Shown here: positions 46,120 to 58,253 of the stretch, piece after piece
Layout of the letters: each line of letters starts with the position of its first letter
Position numbering within the stretch: position 1 is the stretch's first letter
Assembly: GCA_963978905.1 (NCBI GenBank)
Contig: OZ022261.1
Span: 9,983,992 to 10,047,991, forward strand
Direction of reading: 5' to 3'
DNA length: 64,000 nucleotides
Origin: Trichostrongylus colubriformis
Lineage: Eukaryota; Nematoda; Chromadorea; Rhabditida; Trichostrongylidae
The notes under the pieces: generated by a model
What the model was told of the DNA's origin: nothing
Databases searched by the model: none
The model's input: only the letters and a program-made list of their open reading frames with translations
Position numbers and translations under genes: made by a program

Positions 46120-46780
46120 GACCTCTTCTTGGACCCAGGAGCTCAACGAAGCTTTAAAAAGCCATCACTAAAGCTACCCAGTCCATTCTACATACATCAT
46201 TCACCACTGTAGGTATAGGAGAATTACGCGAGTCCTTGAAATCCGAGGAGGTGCATATTACGTTGAAAAGCTGTCACAGCTCAAAAACGCTTCAACGTGT
46301 CCCAGTTTTCACAAAGAAAATTGATACAGCTACAAGAACTGCCGCACTATCTGAGAAAGACAAAAAGGTTCATCAGAAGAAAGAAGACCGCGATCGCACA
46401 GTAGAGTATTTTGCCAACGGACGTATCGTCGGATCTCATCATTGGATACGCCCACCATGTTAGGGTACACGGTATCCAGTACCAGTGGCAGACCTGAGCC
46501 TACTAAAAAGAGTTCAGATTCGCGGTGTAGTTCACTCATCGTAGCTACACCGCTTATATCAACCGAAGATGACTGTAAAACGGGCATCAAAAATCTGTAC
46601 GAATTGGAGTCACCTGGAATAAACACAGACAGTGGCAGAGACGAAGCATCCGTCATCAAATTTATGGAGGAAAACCATCACAATTGAAAAAGGAACCATC
46701 ACTGCCGGATTCCAATTTACCGAAGAGGGTAAAGAACTCCAGAGCAATTTCAACGTTGCCATCGATGAAGGAAACACCTG
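46120..46780 (+). pseudogene. BEL/Pao retrotransposon, protease and pre-RT linker
   Basis: This is a remnant of a BEL/Pao LTR-retrotransposon polyprotein. At 46129 LDPGAQRSF resembles the aspartic protease active site 'LDSGAQRSF'; the usual Ser is Pro. From 46236 comes VPVFTKKIDTATRTAALSEK, then ANGRIVGSHHW near 46420, like the family's '(L)IGxDxxW' block. In the next frame come TPTMLGYTVSSTSG and NLYELESPGI (46595-46621), the 'FWELExxGI' block that precedes the reverse transcriptase. ELQSNFNVAI follows near 46735 in a third frame. At least two frameshifts; no reverse transcriptase follows. Confidence 0.75.
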
Positions 46781-47300
46781 CCTTCAGATGAGGAATGATG
46801 CCAGGTGCGATCTGCTAACCATGATCATGAGCCTTCAAGACTGCAACATTACCGCCTCACTTGCGCGAGACTTGTGGAACATCATTTAGAGATAGATTAA
46901 CGTTCTTGTGCTATTCCCAGCGACAAGTTTTGAGGGAAACGGAAACTGACTAATCAATGATTTTGATGAAATGCAAGCCTCGCTGCAAACAACAATAAAA
47001 ATCTACGAAACAGCACCCATATATGCTGATATTTGCAGAGTAACATGTGAAAAGGAGGGCTACAACGTGATGCCTGAGCTACGAGCATTTCACACAAATT
47101 GCCTCATCTGATTCGCATATGACAACTGAAGTTGCGAATCACATCAACTACCCGGATATGGAGCACTTCCTGAAAATCGCTATCGAACACTGGAAAATTT
47201 CCACAAGTTCCTTAGCGACTACCGCAATAGTTGCAATAGTGCTTCTAGTTCCGAGAATATTATCTTAAATCCTATTCTATCAGTTGAAGACGCAAACACT
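46781..47300 (+). pseudogene. decayed coding-like stretch after the BEL relic
   Basis: Broken frames with protein-like composition continue: RNDARCDLLTMIMSLQDC (to a stop at 46887) and, in other frames, TAPIYADICRVTCEKEGYNV and ENFHKFLSDYRNS. Cysteines recur. I do not recognise a domain. It may be another part of the same retroelement joined by deletion. Confidence 0.35.
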
Positions 47301-48925
47301 TCTACCGCTTTAATTATGTGCCTATAAGATTTGTTCGCTTGATTTTTGTTTCCTGATGAGTACCCAAGGCTTTGATCATGTATATCTGCTATGACTTTCT
47401 TATTTGATTTGAGTGATCATTAATTGCACTACCGCTCATTTTGCCCTCGTCCCAGTGTTGTAGAATCACAACCCTACATAACATGTCCACGGCAAATGTT
47501 TATGACTTATAACGGTGAGAACCTTTGATGATGTAATGTATGATGAGTATCACTCAAAATATTCCACAGGCATGACCTAGGTATATCCTAAGTAAGTATC
47601 CCGGAATGCTATGAAGTAGTTTCACTCAGGCGCCACTTTTTATGCATGTTAATAATTATCACAAGCCAACCAGTGGCGATCTCAGACATTATGTAAAGGG
47701 TGCGCTCACATTATCCTGTCTAAATACCAAGTGAAATATGTTTACACGTGCGTATAGTTATCCATTGGTCACCAATCAAAGCTTTCCTTAATAGTCCTTA
47801 CTGGGACAATTCAGAGAACAAGGAAAAAGCTAGGATAAACCAGATGACGTAGCATCTCTAGATGCCGTGCACAAGTATAGGTAGCACTGAATACGAACTA
47901 ATAGTCGCGTGAGCAATTTGACTACCCGCTTTTGCGTACACATCGATGAATGAACCATTCATTGGCCATTGGTCATCAAAGATTCTCAGGACGCTTCTAG
48001 GTCGATTACCGAGTATTCACACATTTTCGAACGATAACAATCGCTTTGAAGCCGTGACATGCTGTGATCTTTGTCGTTATGCCGACCATAACCAGTTCCC
48101 CCTTGCGACCAGAATCAAGTGTGTACCAGAGGGTTTACCTTCGCCTCCGCGAGAGTGCCACCGGGACCACTGACTACAAAATTCACCAGTTCACCAGATT
48201 CATGGTCGCTACTACTGGTTTCTTGCTGCTGTGTGACATTAGGACAGAAAATTCCAATCGCCGTGTGTGGTGCGCGTCGCGATGCGTGCAGATGGAGGCA
48301 CCGTAGGCAGCTGGGTCTTAAAGCGATTCCCATGTCTTAAGTCCAATGTAAAGTTTAGGACACAGCTATCGACGCGAACTTTTCTCTCCTATTGGCACCT
48401 GATTCCTTGTTGTTCTATGAGACGAAGCCTTGCCGTAAAAGAAAATATCCAACACCCTTTAGGCCCCGTTACTCACCTCGAGGTGAAAATAGTTTTCCAA
48501 AAAGATGCATATCTTTCGTTAACGTAAATTTGAAGAATTTACACGAACACCAGTCTTTATCCCACGAATCGAACATCACCTCGCGAAAACTATGAGAAGG
48601 AGAATTTCTTTCCAAGGCACGAGTCAAAACCAGGAAATTGGTGGAATCTACAGGAAGAAAATACGTTCTCGATACGGAACTGGAGTCGTGATCTTATCAA
48701 AGTCATATGGTGATATTCCACACTACTTAAAGACACCAGGAGGGGGTAATTTTGGCTTACTGTAAAACAGACGTAGTGTGGACGAGTTTGAGTGGCCGCC
48801 ATTGCACAAACTCGCCAATTTGACGCCTTGGCATGGTGCCAAAAGAAGTTGGTTCTATTATAGATTTGTTTTCTCCTTTTAGTTTTTACTTTGTTCTTTC
48901 TTATATTGTTTCTAAATGTACTTAC
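47301..48925. other. unassigned DNA
   Basis: Both strands are open around 48064-48340 (minus: TQQQETSSSDHESGELVNFV), without a recognised domain. No transposon ends seen. Confidence 0.45.
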
Positions 48926-49154
48926 GGGTCAAATAAAGTCGGGGGGGGGGGGGGGGGGGGAGGGACGCAAAATTTTCACCCACGTCAAAGCTTCTTTCCC
49001 TTCCTAGGGTTAGGCTAAAGCAGATGAGACCTATGCTTTGACAGATGCTTTTTAATGTGGGAGGAGGGGATATCAATTTCAGCCTAAGCCTAGTAAGGGA
49101 AAGGAGCTTCGACGTCGACGCAAAGTTGCGTCTCCCCCCGACTTTATTTGACCC
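48926..49154. mobile_element. 229-bp fold-back with G20 tract
   Basis: GGGTCAAATAAAGTCGGGGG at 48926 pairs with CCCCCCGACTTTATTTGACCC ending at 49154. Arms continue through the CAAAGCTTC / GAAGCTTTG-like blocks and TTTCCCTTCCTAGGGTTAGG. A run of 20 G (48941-48960) lies in the left arm, against six C on the right. No target duplication seen. Confidence 0.8.
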
Positions 49155-49309
49155 TTCTGAGGTTTTCAGGTATAGAAATGCACAATTAAGAAGATCCATA
49201 AGTAAACAATTGAAATATGTCACTAGAAAACAGTCTAAAGAGGAAATAATTCAAAAATAAGGTTACATCAGGCCGAAGACAAGCTTTAAAATGAACGAAG
49301 CGTGGCTCG
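49155..49309. other. unassigned DNA
   Basis: Nothing recognised. Confidence 0.5.
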
Positions 49310-49488
49310 GCCATGGAAGCTTGCAGTTCGGACGGAAGCGCGCCCTTAGGGCAAATAGCGCCCTATGGGGCGTTTTTCAATGCCGGTTTCGTTCCACATT
49401 GTATCTACCGAACCCATATGTTTGTTTTCAGACGCCATTGTTTTTGTAAACGTTATTCCGCCCTTGCCCCCCTCCCGGTGCCTTTAAA
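49310..49488 (-). mobile_element. family B repeat, copy E (5' part)
   Basis: Reverse orientation, from TTTAAAGGCACCGGGAGGGG (inverse at 49488) through TCTGAAAACAAACATA and GAAAC.GGCATTGAAAAA blocks shared with the copy at 55524. Truncated after about 180 bp. Confidence 0.6.
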
Positions 49489-49770
49489 GGCACCATCAAG
49501 AGTAAAGAAGAAATTCGAACCGCGAAGGCATCTCCTCTACAATTAGAACTCTTGTCTATAAGTGGTAATAGGACCTTCGTTGAAAAGCGCGCATTAAAGT
49601 CACTATTGTGATCTCTGCTGCGAAGACGGGGCAACGATAACGGCTGGTTGGCTCAGCCCCTCTCCGTCTGCAACTACCCCTCAGCGGTTGGTGATGCTGA
49701 AGGGCGAATGGGAGGGAATGAGAACAAGGACCTATTTCCCGTACTTTCGACCGTGAACGCCTCGACTTCG
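49485..49770 (+). mobile_element. family B repeat, copy F (diverged)
   Basis: Starts TTAAAGGCACC at the same TTTAAA as copy E, in the opposite direction. Weak matches follow: AAGCGCGCATTAAAG, the CTGCGAAGACGGGGCAACG block, CCTCTCCGTCTGCAACTACC. Non-coding. Confidence 0.5.
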
Positions 49771-51261
49771 TAGGTATCCCAAAATCGGTCAAAATTTCCC
49801 CAACGCTGTCTCTAAATGGAATCAAATCCCAGAACAACATTTTACATGCTTTTCACCCTGGAGAAGGTGTAGTGGACCTGGGCGGCGATTCTAGAGCGCA
49901 TTCTTCTGACAAAACGTCACAACCCATTTCCTAGCGGGTCTCGACCAGTTTCAGATCGCCGAGATCCTTGACGGATGTGGAACTCGGGGCTCACCATTCA
50001 CCATTACAACCACTATACAACTTTATCGAAACAATACAAGTGCCAAGGTGAAAGGATAATAACGCCTTCGAAAACTCACTCTTTCCTGCTAACTCTTCTG
50101 GTGATGAGTGAAACAGGCGAACTTCACGAAATTGATATTGAAATATATTATCTGAAATGTCCCGTATTAGCAGAAATTCTTATGAATAAACAACACGCAG
50201 TAGGGGTACGACGACTCGAGAAGAACGTGAAAAGATGGAAGGACAGAAGGACATGTGAAGAGTGCTGATGTTATGAGTGAAGATTCATCAACGATCCTGT
50301 ACTTCAAGCTACGCTCAATGCCTTCTTACTTTTTGTTACATTCCGTCATTCTTAAAGTAAACATTTTGACATGGCTGATGGTATGGGGTCGTATTTGGTG
50401 CTGTGTTTAAATGTTCGTCGAAACAAAAACAATGCAATGCTCGGCTTTCTAAAGCAACCCTTATGTTGGTGGTTGTTTAAAATTGTATTGATTTTTGTCG
50501 AGTTTTTTGAAATGCTTTGGCGATCAGGAGTGCAGAGCACATGTGATGACATGGTGCACTCAAAGGGGGCACTCTATGCGTGCATAATAAAGAAATAAAT
50601 AAATAGATTAATTTTTATAACTCAAACGAATCAGGTTATTGTCACATCTCTGCATCGAACCTGTTAAAACCTGTCTGGATAGTCACCCTACGATAACCGA
50701 CAGAGTGAGTTTTACCCACCAGTACTTTAATCGATTTCAAGTTCATGTACTCGTCCGCTATATTGCCGTCTGCTAATCAACTCTCATTCATACGTCTTTA
50801 ATGACATTGTGATGAGCGAATTAGACATTTCAGTCATACTCGGAAATCTTGTCCTGGCATAGCAAAAACCTGCTCTCAGCGACGTGCCTATTTATGAGCT
50901 TGAGCATCCGGTAAATGAAAAAAGTCGGTTATGAGTGGGAATGACGTATTCAGGTTCGATGTATAGATGAAGTACAATTGGTTAGACTGCGTATAGCATG
51001 GTTTCAGGATATTGGGAATCCTCACGTCGACAAAAAGATACGTATCGATCGACAAATGAGCGCATCTGCGTATTCGTGATTTGGGTTATGGGCCATAGTG
51101 AAGGGAACTGATGTGATGGTACGTAGCATCTCGTAATAAAATATCAAAGTGCTACCACAAAACCTTAACGGGATGTTACTAATTTACGATGTTGCAGATG
51201 TTACTACTATGTACAGTACGCTTTGTCTTATGCCAATCGTTCGGAATTTCGAACGGGAGTG
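49771..51261. other. unassigned DNA
   Basis: A GGGGTCGTATTTGG motif near 50386 recalls the hAT-like family. No gene recognised. Confidence 0.5.
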
Positions 51262-51410
51262 CTGTGGAGTGAGGCTGCCCCCTCACTCTGCGGTTCCTGC
51301 GGTTCTGGCGTGGCTGCGTCATCCCTGCATCTTCGCCCGTGTCACTCCTTCCCCCCCCCTCCAGCCTATGAACGCAGCCGCCCGCACCACCGTAGAGTAT
51401 GAAAACGGCC
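51262..51410. mobile_element. GCCGCGTTCATAC MITE, diverged copy
   Basis: GCGTGGCTGCGTC, CCTATGAACGCAGCCGCC and GAGTATGAAAACGGCC match the small fold-backs at 57194 and 60696 in order. The left terminus is eroded. Confidence 0.5.
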
Positions 51411-54400
51411 TTAAAATTAGGCGTTCTGTATACTTGCCATATCCTGGGCAAGAAGTGGTGCTAGGCTTTTGGACAAATTGTTTACAGTAAAAGTGAGCAT
51501 TTCAGAAACAGCTATAAATACAAAAACAAAAATCGGCTGCTGAGTGGGGGAAAACTAAAAAGGGTCACGCATTTCGAGACGTTTGACGAAATTGGACGAT
51601 CATTTGAGTAACTACGGCGGAATAAGGACATTACCGTTTATTAGATGGCTGGGGTGTACGGTAGACCAGTACTTGACTGCACAATTGTAGCAAAATAATT
51701 TTGTATATGTTGTAGATCTAAGATATATGAACGAAAATGCGGATGATCATGATGCAATAGAAACATTAAAGGGGTGAAGCAGAGGATGATGAAAAAGAAA
51801 ACTAAATGATAGAGAAACATAGTTTGCAAGGTACGAGCAAATCTTCGTAGGGCAATCAAGGGAGTGAAGTAAAGTTCGAAAAATAGAAACTTGAACAGAA
51901 AAAAGTGGGCAAGATGGCACTTGATGCCGTGTAACTGGAAAGTATACATAACTAATAAAAATGAAGGAGAAACGTGCTTGGGCTGCGCATGGTTTTGCAG
52001 CCGTCTTCGGCGGTGCTGGTGTCGTGACCAAAGTATGGACGTGGCCTCAGAAGGAAACGCACCATTCCGCGACCAGAATCGGGTTGAGGGTAATAGAATC
52101 GGGCATGAGAATCCTCGAGAAAGGTCGTAGATATCCTGTGTTGAAACGGGATGGTGCAGATGGGGTCGTATTTGGAAAACTTTTTTGAGGAATATCAGTA
52201 CTCACGTACTTTCGAGAGAATTTCGAACCGACGAGGCGATCAAAAACTTCGTCAATCGAGAACCACAAACAGACAGCCTCCTTGATATTTCGACCGGGAA
52301 AAGCATATTTCTAAAAAATTTCCCCTACATCAGGTTTGACCCTGTGTGTGCGCCGTTGGCGCACAAAATTAGCGTTGCGGCTCGAATGCGCGAGGTAATG
52401 GGTGCGAGCTAGGGGCGTCGCATTAGTCATTTTCTGAGCCAGTGACGGTATCCCACGCCTTGTTCCAGACGTAGACTACCGTTTGTTCCTCTGACAATCA
52501 ACTAATACGGCTCATAGCTCGCATTCATCGAATTCGCGAATTTTTGTTCCTGATGGCACAGATCTCTTGGCCTCGGAAGCGGTATCGGCGCCGTCACCCG
52601 CGAGGTTACTTTTGCAAACAAGCGATTCCTCTTTATTATTCACCATTGTCTACAACTGAGAAGCACCCGAAGAATCCGAATTTTTCGCCTTTTCGCTCTG
52701 CTTATCACTTCAGATCACTGAATGAATACCATGAGTAAACAAATAAATAGCGAAAACAATCGAACATATAGAAAGGAAGGTCAGAATTGAAGTGGTTCGC
52801 TTTCAGCTATCTCCCAAACGCGCAAATGCGGTACGGGAGATTCGTTAAGAACTTGCTCGTTAGACATTCATTTTCTCGTTTAATTACAATTATTTTATTA
52901 TTATTGTATCATTATTACTTTATTAATTTTTTATTAACTTCAATTGAAGTATGCTAAGTTAATAAGTTACGAATAAAGCGAAATGTTAACGTTTACCGAA
53001 GCCCATCGGAACAGCGGGAGTACCGTAACCCAATACGAGAAGTAAATTACGGGGACGTTCTCTATGTGCTAGTTCAGATGTACTACTAAGCTTTGGATTT
53101 CATTAGCACTTATCCCGAAGAGCTGATGTAGTGCCTCTTTCCTGAATATGACTTCAAAAGCGAGAAAATGAGATTTAGCGAGCAAACTACTTATGCAATC
53201 ACATATCCAACATAAGAACTTTGCTCACTTCAACATTTTGCTCACCACCGTCAGTTCCGTTTTCAAAATTTAACCTTGATGTTTCACAAAAAGCCGGGTG
53301 GGCGAAGACCACATGACATTAAAAAAGCAGACTTTATCCCCCTATCCGTCAACTGCTGCGTCCAGCTTGTTAAAAGCTACAACTTGGTTCTTCCGTCTGT
53401 AAGTGGATGGGTACATGGAATCCTAAAGTATGACATACTTCCCTTGATTTCTACTGAATGTATGTACTCTCCGGGTTAAAACGGAAATATTTTTGAGACA
53501 ATTTCAAAGGGTTGACGTCTAAAATGAAATGGCCGAAGCTTCAAATACTGGTAAAAAAAAAGGTTAGAAAATTCAAAGCTTCTCTGTCCTTGAAGAAAAC
53601 GTTTTCAACCGTTTTTATGAGCTGAGTCTGATAACACGGATTGTTAAATTGAGTGAAATTTTCCAGGACCAATTTCGTCGGAGTAGGAATTGAACGTTCA
53701 GTGGTGAAACGCAATGTGTGAAAATGGTGCAATAACTCGAGCCAGAGCAAGAGGAGGCTAGCTCGTTCCGTAAATATTATGAGCTTTTCGGCCTACAATA
53801 GGTTATGCATAGATACACTTTGATATCCTACTCTATGCATGCAAAGAAGTCCGTGACGCTCGAACTAATAAATCAATAATCAGAGAAATTGTACGAACAT
53901 AGCACAAGAATGCATAATGGCAAAGGGACGGATTCATAGCGATCATGTAACAAGCGAATCGTACTATGAAAGGAAGAGGACAAATGAGGAACGTCATCGC
54001 CCACCGAGAAATTGGTGCTAATTTGACGCCCATTACTATTGTACAAGTGCAAATGCTCTAAACGGTTCTGATAGCAACATACATGGTCTACAAGAGGGTG
54101 ACCTATAATGACAGATATTTATCAAGGAAGGGTGTGCATTGTCAGGAAGGAATAACCACTGTGACGTGTAGCGTGCGAACTAGGGACACACATGGTGTTG
54201 TATCCCAGAGCGATAGTACTGCGCCTTATTTCACGCGTAATCGCCTCAGGACCCAACTATATGCGGCGCCCAAACTGTGCGCATCGCATCGCGCGCCGCG
54301 TTTGAAATCCTTTTCAAAAGATAACCCATGGTACGGGAGAGCCAACAGTTCGTATAATGGCCTCATGAGTCCGGGAGCGTGAGTTCCGCTGAAACATAAT

Positions 54401-55523
54401 GAACATCGTGCCACGGAAATGGAAAGAGCCTAGATATGAGAGCTCACCAACTTTGTATAAGGTGTATTTGAATTCCAATAAGGCCCAAATTGATAGAAAA
54501 AGAGTGGGAAGCTATATCCACGGAATAGGACGGAAAATAAGGTGCACACGTGAGGAGCTAAGTCACACCCGCGGCGGATTGAACGTGCCTGGAAAGTTTG
54601 CTTTGAAACCAAAATTTTCATTTCTTGTTCTCACTACTCTTCTGTTCCGAGACGAAACAAAGACGTGAGGAAACGTTGCCATGAAATCAGCGACGAGTTT
54701 CTGAAAAAAATGAAGCAGACTTGCTCGCACTGAGCGTAGCGTATCCTAGCTTGCTGTATTTGTAGCAAAAATATTATGGCTAGTTCCATCGCAGCGTAGA
54801 GACCAATGAGAAATCGGTGGTGATGATCAGTACCCAAGATGTATAGGACGCGTAAATTAGAGAAGTTCTTACAGTGCTTACAGTGAACGCAGAGTTTGAG
54901 TTATCAGATGGTGTTGGCTACAAAAAATTGCCAATGCAGCGGTAGAACAATCCTTAGATTAAGAAAAATGGAAGGTGGTCAATAGCGTAGAGCATTGAAA
55001 GGGAGACAGGAATTTATGGTGAATGGAGGTTTAGCAGCGATGGATAGACTTCCGACCAAAATTCGGAATTTATTCGGAATGAGTCTAAGGATCAATAAAA
55101 ACCAAGCGCTTGGCAGTTCTTGGCATGTTGCTCACATCAGACCCTCACCAAAGCGGACGGACCCAAATCTAGAAAGGCGGAATATTATGTGAGTTAGTGG
55201 AGAAAGGTTGGGCAGATCCTATCATGTCTGGAAGGGGGGGGGGGGAAGCGACCTTCGGACAACACCAGTAGATAAACACACTTACAACTTCCATTGACAA
55301 CGACTATAAATCGACTATCGAGAACTCTTCACCGCAACGCCGGTTGGACTCGGGTAGAGTAATGAGTGAATCACACTGACGGAATTCTCGATCAAGCCAA
55401 TCATTACTTCCTAAACAGTATCAGAAGCGCTCACCTGCACTCCGTCCTTTGATGCTTACACACAACAGGGATATTCCATTTCGGTGGAAAAGGCAAAGAG
55501 CAGTTGTGAAACGAAGAGTTTTC
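51411..55523. other. unassigned DNA
   Basis: GATGGGGTCGTATTTGG (about 52150) recalls the hAT-like family, and 52380-52420 (GGGTGCGAGCTAGGGGC) resembles 16350-16380. 52890-52960 is very AT-rich. A run of 12 or more G lies near 55235. Frames on both strands at 51961-52268 and 54083-54414 have no motif. Confidence 0.45.
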
Positions 55524-55920
55524 AAAGACACCGGGAGAGGTGAGGAGAAAGTAAGAACTTGGTGTGCATATATGTTTTCTGAAAACAAATCTTCCACTTC
55601 GGAACAGATTATGTGTAGCGAAACTCGCATTGAAAAAGCACGACTTGGAGTCTTACTATGATCCCGCAGCACGGCGTGTCGTTCTACAGTTCATAAGCCG
55701 GTAGAGTTGCCGGCGACGGTGGGACAATGTCGGCGGCCGGCTGATTTGGCCTCAGCCTGTCTGCAGTCTACCCCGGCTAATGACGCAGAGGGAGGCTATA
55801 GAGACGGGGGTTTTCGGGTCCCACTTCCTCGGGTTTTTGCTGTTTTGTCTAATTCTTTCTCTACTGTTACATTGCTGAGTACTCCTACCTCCATATTCTA
55901 CAATCTACTGAATTTACCGA
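55524..55920 (+). mobile_element. family B repeat, copy C (uninterrupted)
   Basis: AAAGACACCGGGAGAGG, GAAAACAAATCTTCCACTTC, CGAAACTCGCATTGAAAAAG, GATCCCGCAGCACGGCGTGT, CTGTCTGCAGTCTACCCCGG and CTCTACTGTTACATTGCTGA occur in the same order as copies A and B. The right end AATTTACC is eroded. About 400 bp, non-coding. Confidence 0.75.
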
Positions 55921-57193
55921 TGTGTTTGAAGACAGGATGGGGGTATTGTGGTAACCGAAAAATCCTTAATAGAAGTCATTCACATGGAAACTAGTAGTCT
56001 AAGAAACCTATTTGTGGCGAAATCCCCGTGGAAAAGCGCTTTCGAGCTGCAGGAACGGGTAACGGTTAACAGTTGACGCCATTAGAGAACACGCCCTGCC
56101 TCTCATGGTCGACTTTGCCGAAGAATGATTTAGGCGTAGAGTAGTGAGCATGTTAGCAGAATGATAGTTATCGCACTGTATTCAGCCGTATCGATCGAAA
56201 TGGCGTTGTGCTTATGTGTCGGCCGACACGTGGTGAACACGTTCACCGGTAAGTAACTATTGGGATGAAAATGCAGCTCGGTTACACCTACCACTGCCTT
56301 CAAGTGACTTCGTTTTTGGTATTTATTGTTTTACGTCGCGAAAAAGAGTGAACACAAAACGCCTATACTCGTGACAAAAGCTGGTGAAACTGAACAAAAT
56401 TTTTCGCGAGTCTCTTCTAATTTGAAAACTTTTCTAATTCGTCGGAAAATTGACTTCGTTTGGAAGCCCACAATCCCACTCATCTGAGTGTATCGTCTAA
56501 TACATTTCTTTTGATACAGTGTCCTCGAATTCTTGAACAAGCAGTTCCTTACCCTTAATTTCTATATTCGCTTCCGATTCAAGCCCGGCCGCATGCATTC
56601 GATGATTCCATCTCGAAGCATAACCCCATGCGTGAGTAACTTGCTGAGTTGGAAGCATTCGGTTTCAAATCGAATCTATGCAAGCGTAATAACAGAAGTC
56701 AATTTTGCTCACACAGGATTTCTGGTATCAAACGTGCGGGAGATTGCAGGATTTCAGATATCCTTGAAATCATCAAAACTAATAAACAAATTCCTGAAAA
56801 ACCCCTATCATGAGGCCACATGAAAATTTTGCTCGACCCTGTAAGTTCTAGTCGCTTGAGTACAAGTGTGGATATGGCAGTCAAGGACAACTCTATTCTG
56901 ACGATCTCATTCTAAATAGGCTACGCACTATGAGGACAGGCTGATGAAATTTTGTGCTGAATTGAAGCATGGGTGTTCGATGAATCTTTGACAATAAAGA
57001 AATTAGAACTGCTGAAAATTAGCTCTCCCACTGAACGCTGATCTGCGAGTTTCTAAGAAGAATCGATACCTGTGAAAGACGTATGCACAAGCTAGAAGAA
57101 AGTGGCCTTACATCAAGCGTTCACGGCGCGGTGTGCAAACCTTGCGCGAATGAGATGGCTGGAATCGGTAGAAATTGTGCGTAACTGCGTGAG
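55921..57193. other. unassigned DNA
   Basis: No gene or element recognised. Confidence 0.5.
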
Positions 57194-57392
57194 GCCGCGT
57201 TCACAACCGCCGCGGCAGGTATGAACGCGGCTTTACACAGTTACACAGGCGTGGCTGCGTTTACAGTCAGCGAGACTGAGTGGCACGGGGGAGGTGCACA
57301 CGTGACGCGGGCAACGAGACAGGTGGAACAAGCAGAGACGCAGAGAGAGGCAGCTACGCCCTCCCGCCGGCACTGTAAGGTATGAACGCGGC
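57194..57392 (-). mobile_element. GCCGCGTTCATAC MITE, copy 1
   Basis: The right end read inverted is GCCGCGTTCATACCTTACAG, then GGGCGTAGCTGC. The left end GCCGCGTTCACAACC is the other terminus. Central CAGAGACGCAGAGAGAGGCA matches the inverse of copy 2 (60735-60750). Confidence 0.75.
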
Positions 57393-57418
57393 ATAAGAAA
57401 AGCGGCGAACCTGTCCCA

Positions 57419-57672
57419 GAGTGTGTACCGTTACGTCTAAAAATGGCGTTGCGGCGTCGCACTCGCTGCTCATTAGTACGGCTTGCCGCAGTCGGTGAAT
57501 TCCGCTCAGGATACATTGAGCTGGTACCATGAAAGACCTCAAAGATTGCAGGTTAGAAGCTGCACAAACTTGCCTATGTTGTTGTTGTTGCTGTTTCAAC
57601 AGATAAAACTGCAAACAACTCGCACTCCCCGCGGGCGCCCGCGCGATTTTCAAACGTAATGGTACACACTCC
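57419..57672 (+). mobile_element. GTGTGTACC MITE, copy 3
   Basis: It starts GAGTGTGTACCGTTACGTC and ends GTAATGGTACACACTC. Internal blocks GAGCTGGTACCATGAAAGAC, TGTTGTTGTTGCTGTTTCAA and GCAAACAACTCGCACTCCCC match copy 2. No clear 9-bp duplication. Confidence 0.8.
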
Positions 57673-58253
57673 GTGTCCTGCGGCTATTTTTCTTCATTTC
57701 GCAGCTGAAGTGAGTTTGTTTTCGATTCTGTTTCATCTCATTAGACAGAACTGAACGTTTTCAGTTCACGATTGGCTGATGGTAGCGTTTCTCTTGCAAT
57801 CCTTCCACTTCTTGTGCTATGTATCATACTTGTTTTCATCACTATTCAGTGGATGTAAGAGGAAGCAGAAAAAACGACTCGATTTCGAATCCCCGCACTA
57901 AAGTCCGGAACGATTGCTAGAACCATCGCATAATCTTTGTGATCATTTTTGAATGTCAAATGTTTTTAGCTTCTCCTTTCATCACCGAGTGAGTTCAAGC
58001 GGAACGTTATCGTCAACCAGCTGAACAGACCGTCGAATTTTGAAAGGTGAGGCGGCTGGAAAGAAACTCAGGAAACGGTGACCGCTCCACCTACGTAATT
58101 ACAGGAGAAATGAATACTTCGGCGGAGAAATGAATAAAAATACCATAGGAAACGGTGACCCGCCCTTCTTACGTAAATACACGCATTCCCACTGAGTCCC
58201 CTCATTCGACCATAGAACGAAGGGCTGATGTTATATCTACCGCTTACATTCTA
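57673..58253. repeat. unassigned DNA with an imperfect 77-bp direct repeat
   Basis: AGGAAACGGTGACCGCTCCA (58072) and AGGAAACGGTGACCCGCCCT (58149) begin two ~34-bp similar blocks. 57725-57830 resembles 42095-42235. No gene recognised. Confidence 0.55.

Noticed and set aside
45676..46146. 156-codon minus-strand frame
   Set aside because: It is antisense to the BEL/Pao relic and ends without recognisable motifs; kept only as an alternative reading of 45842-46012.
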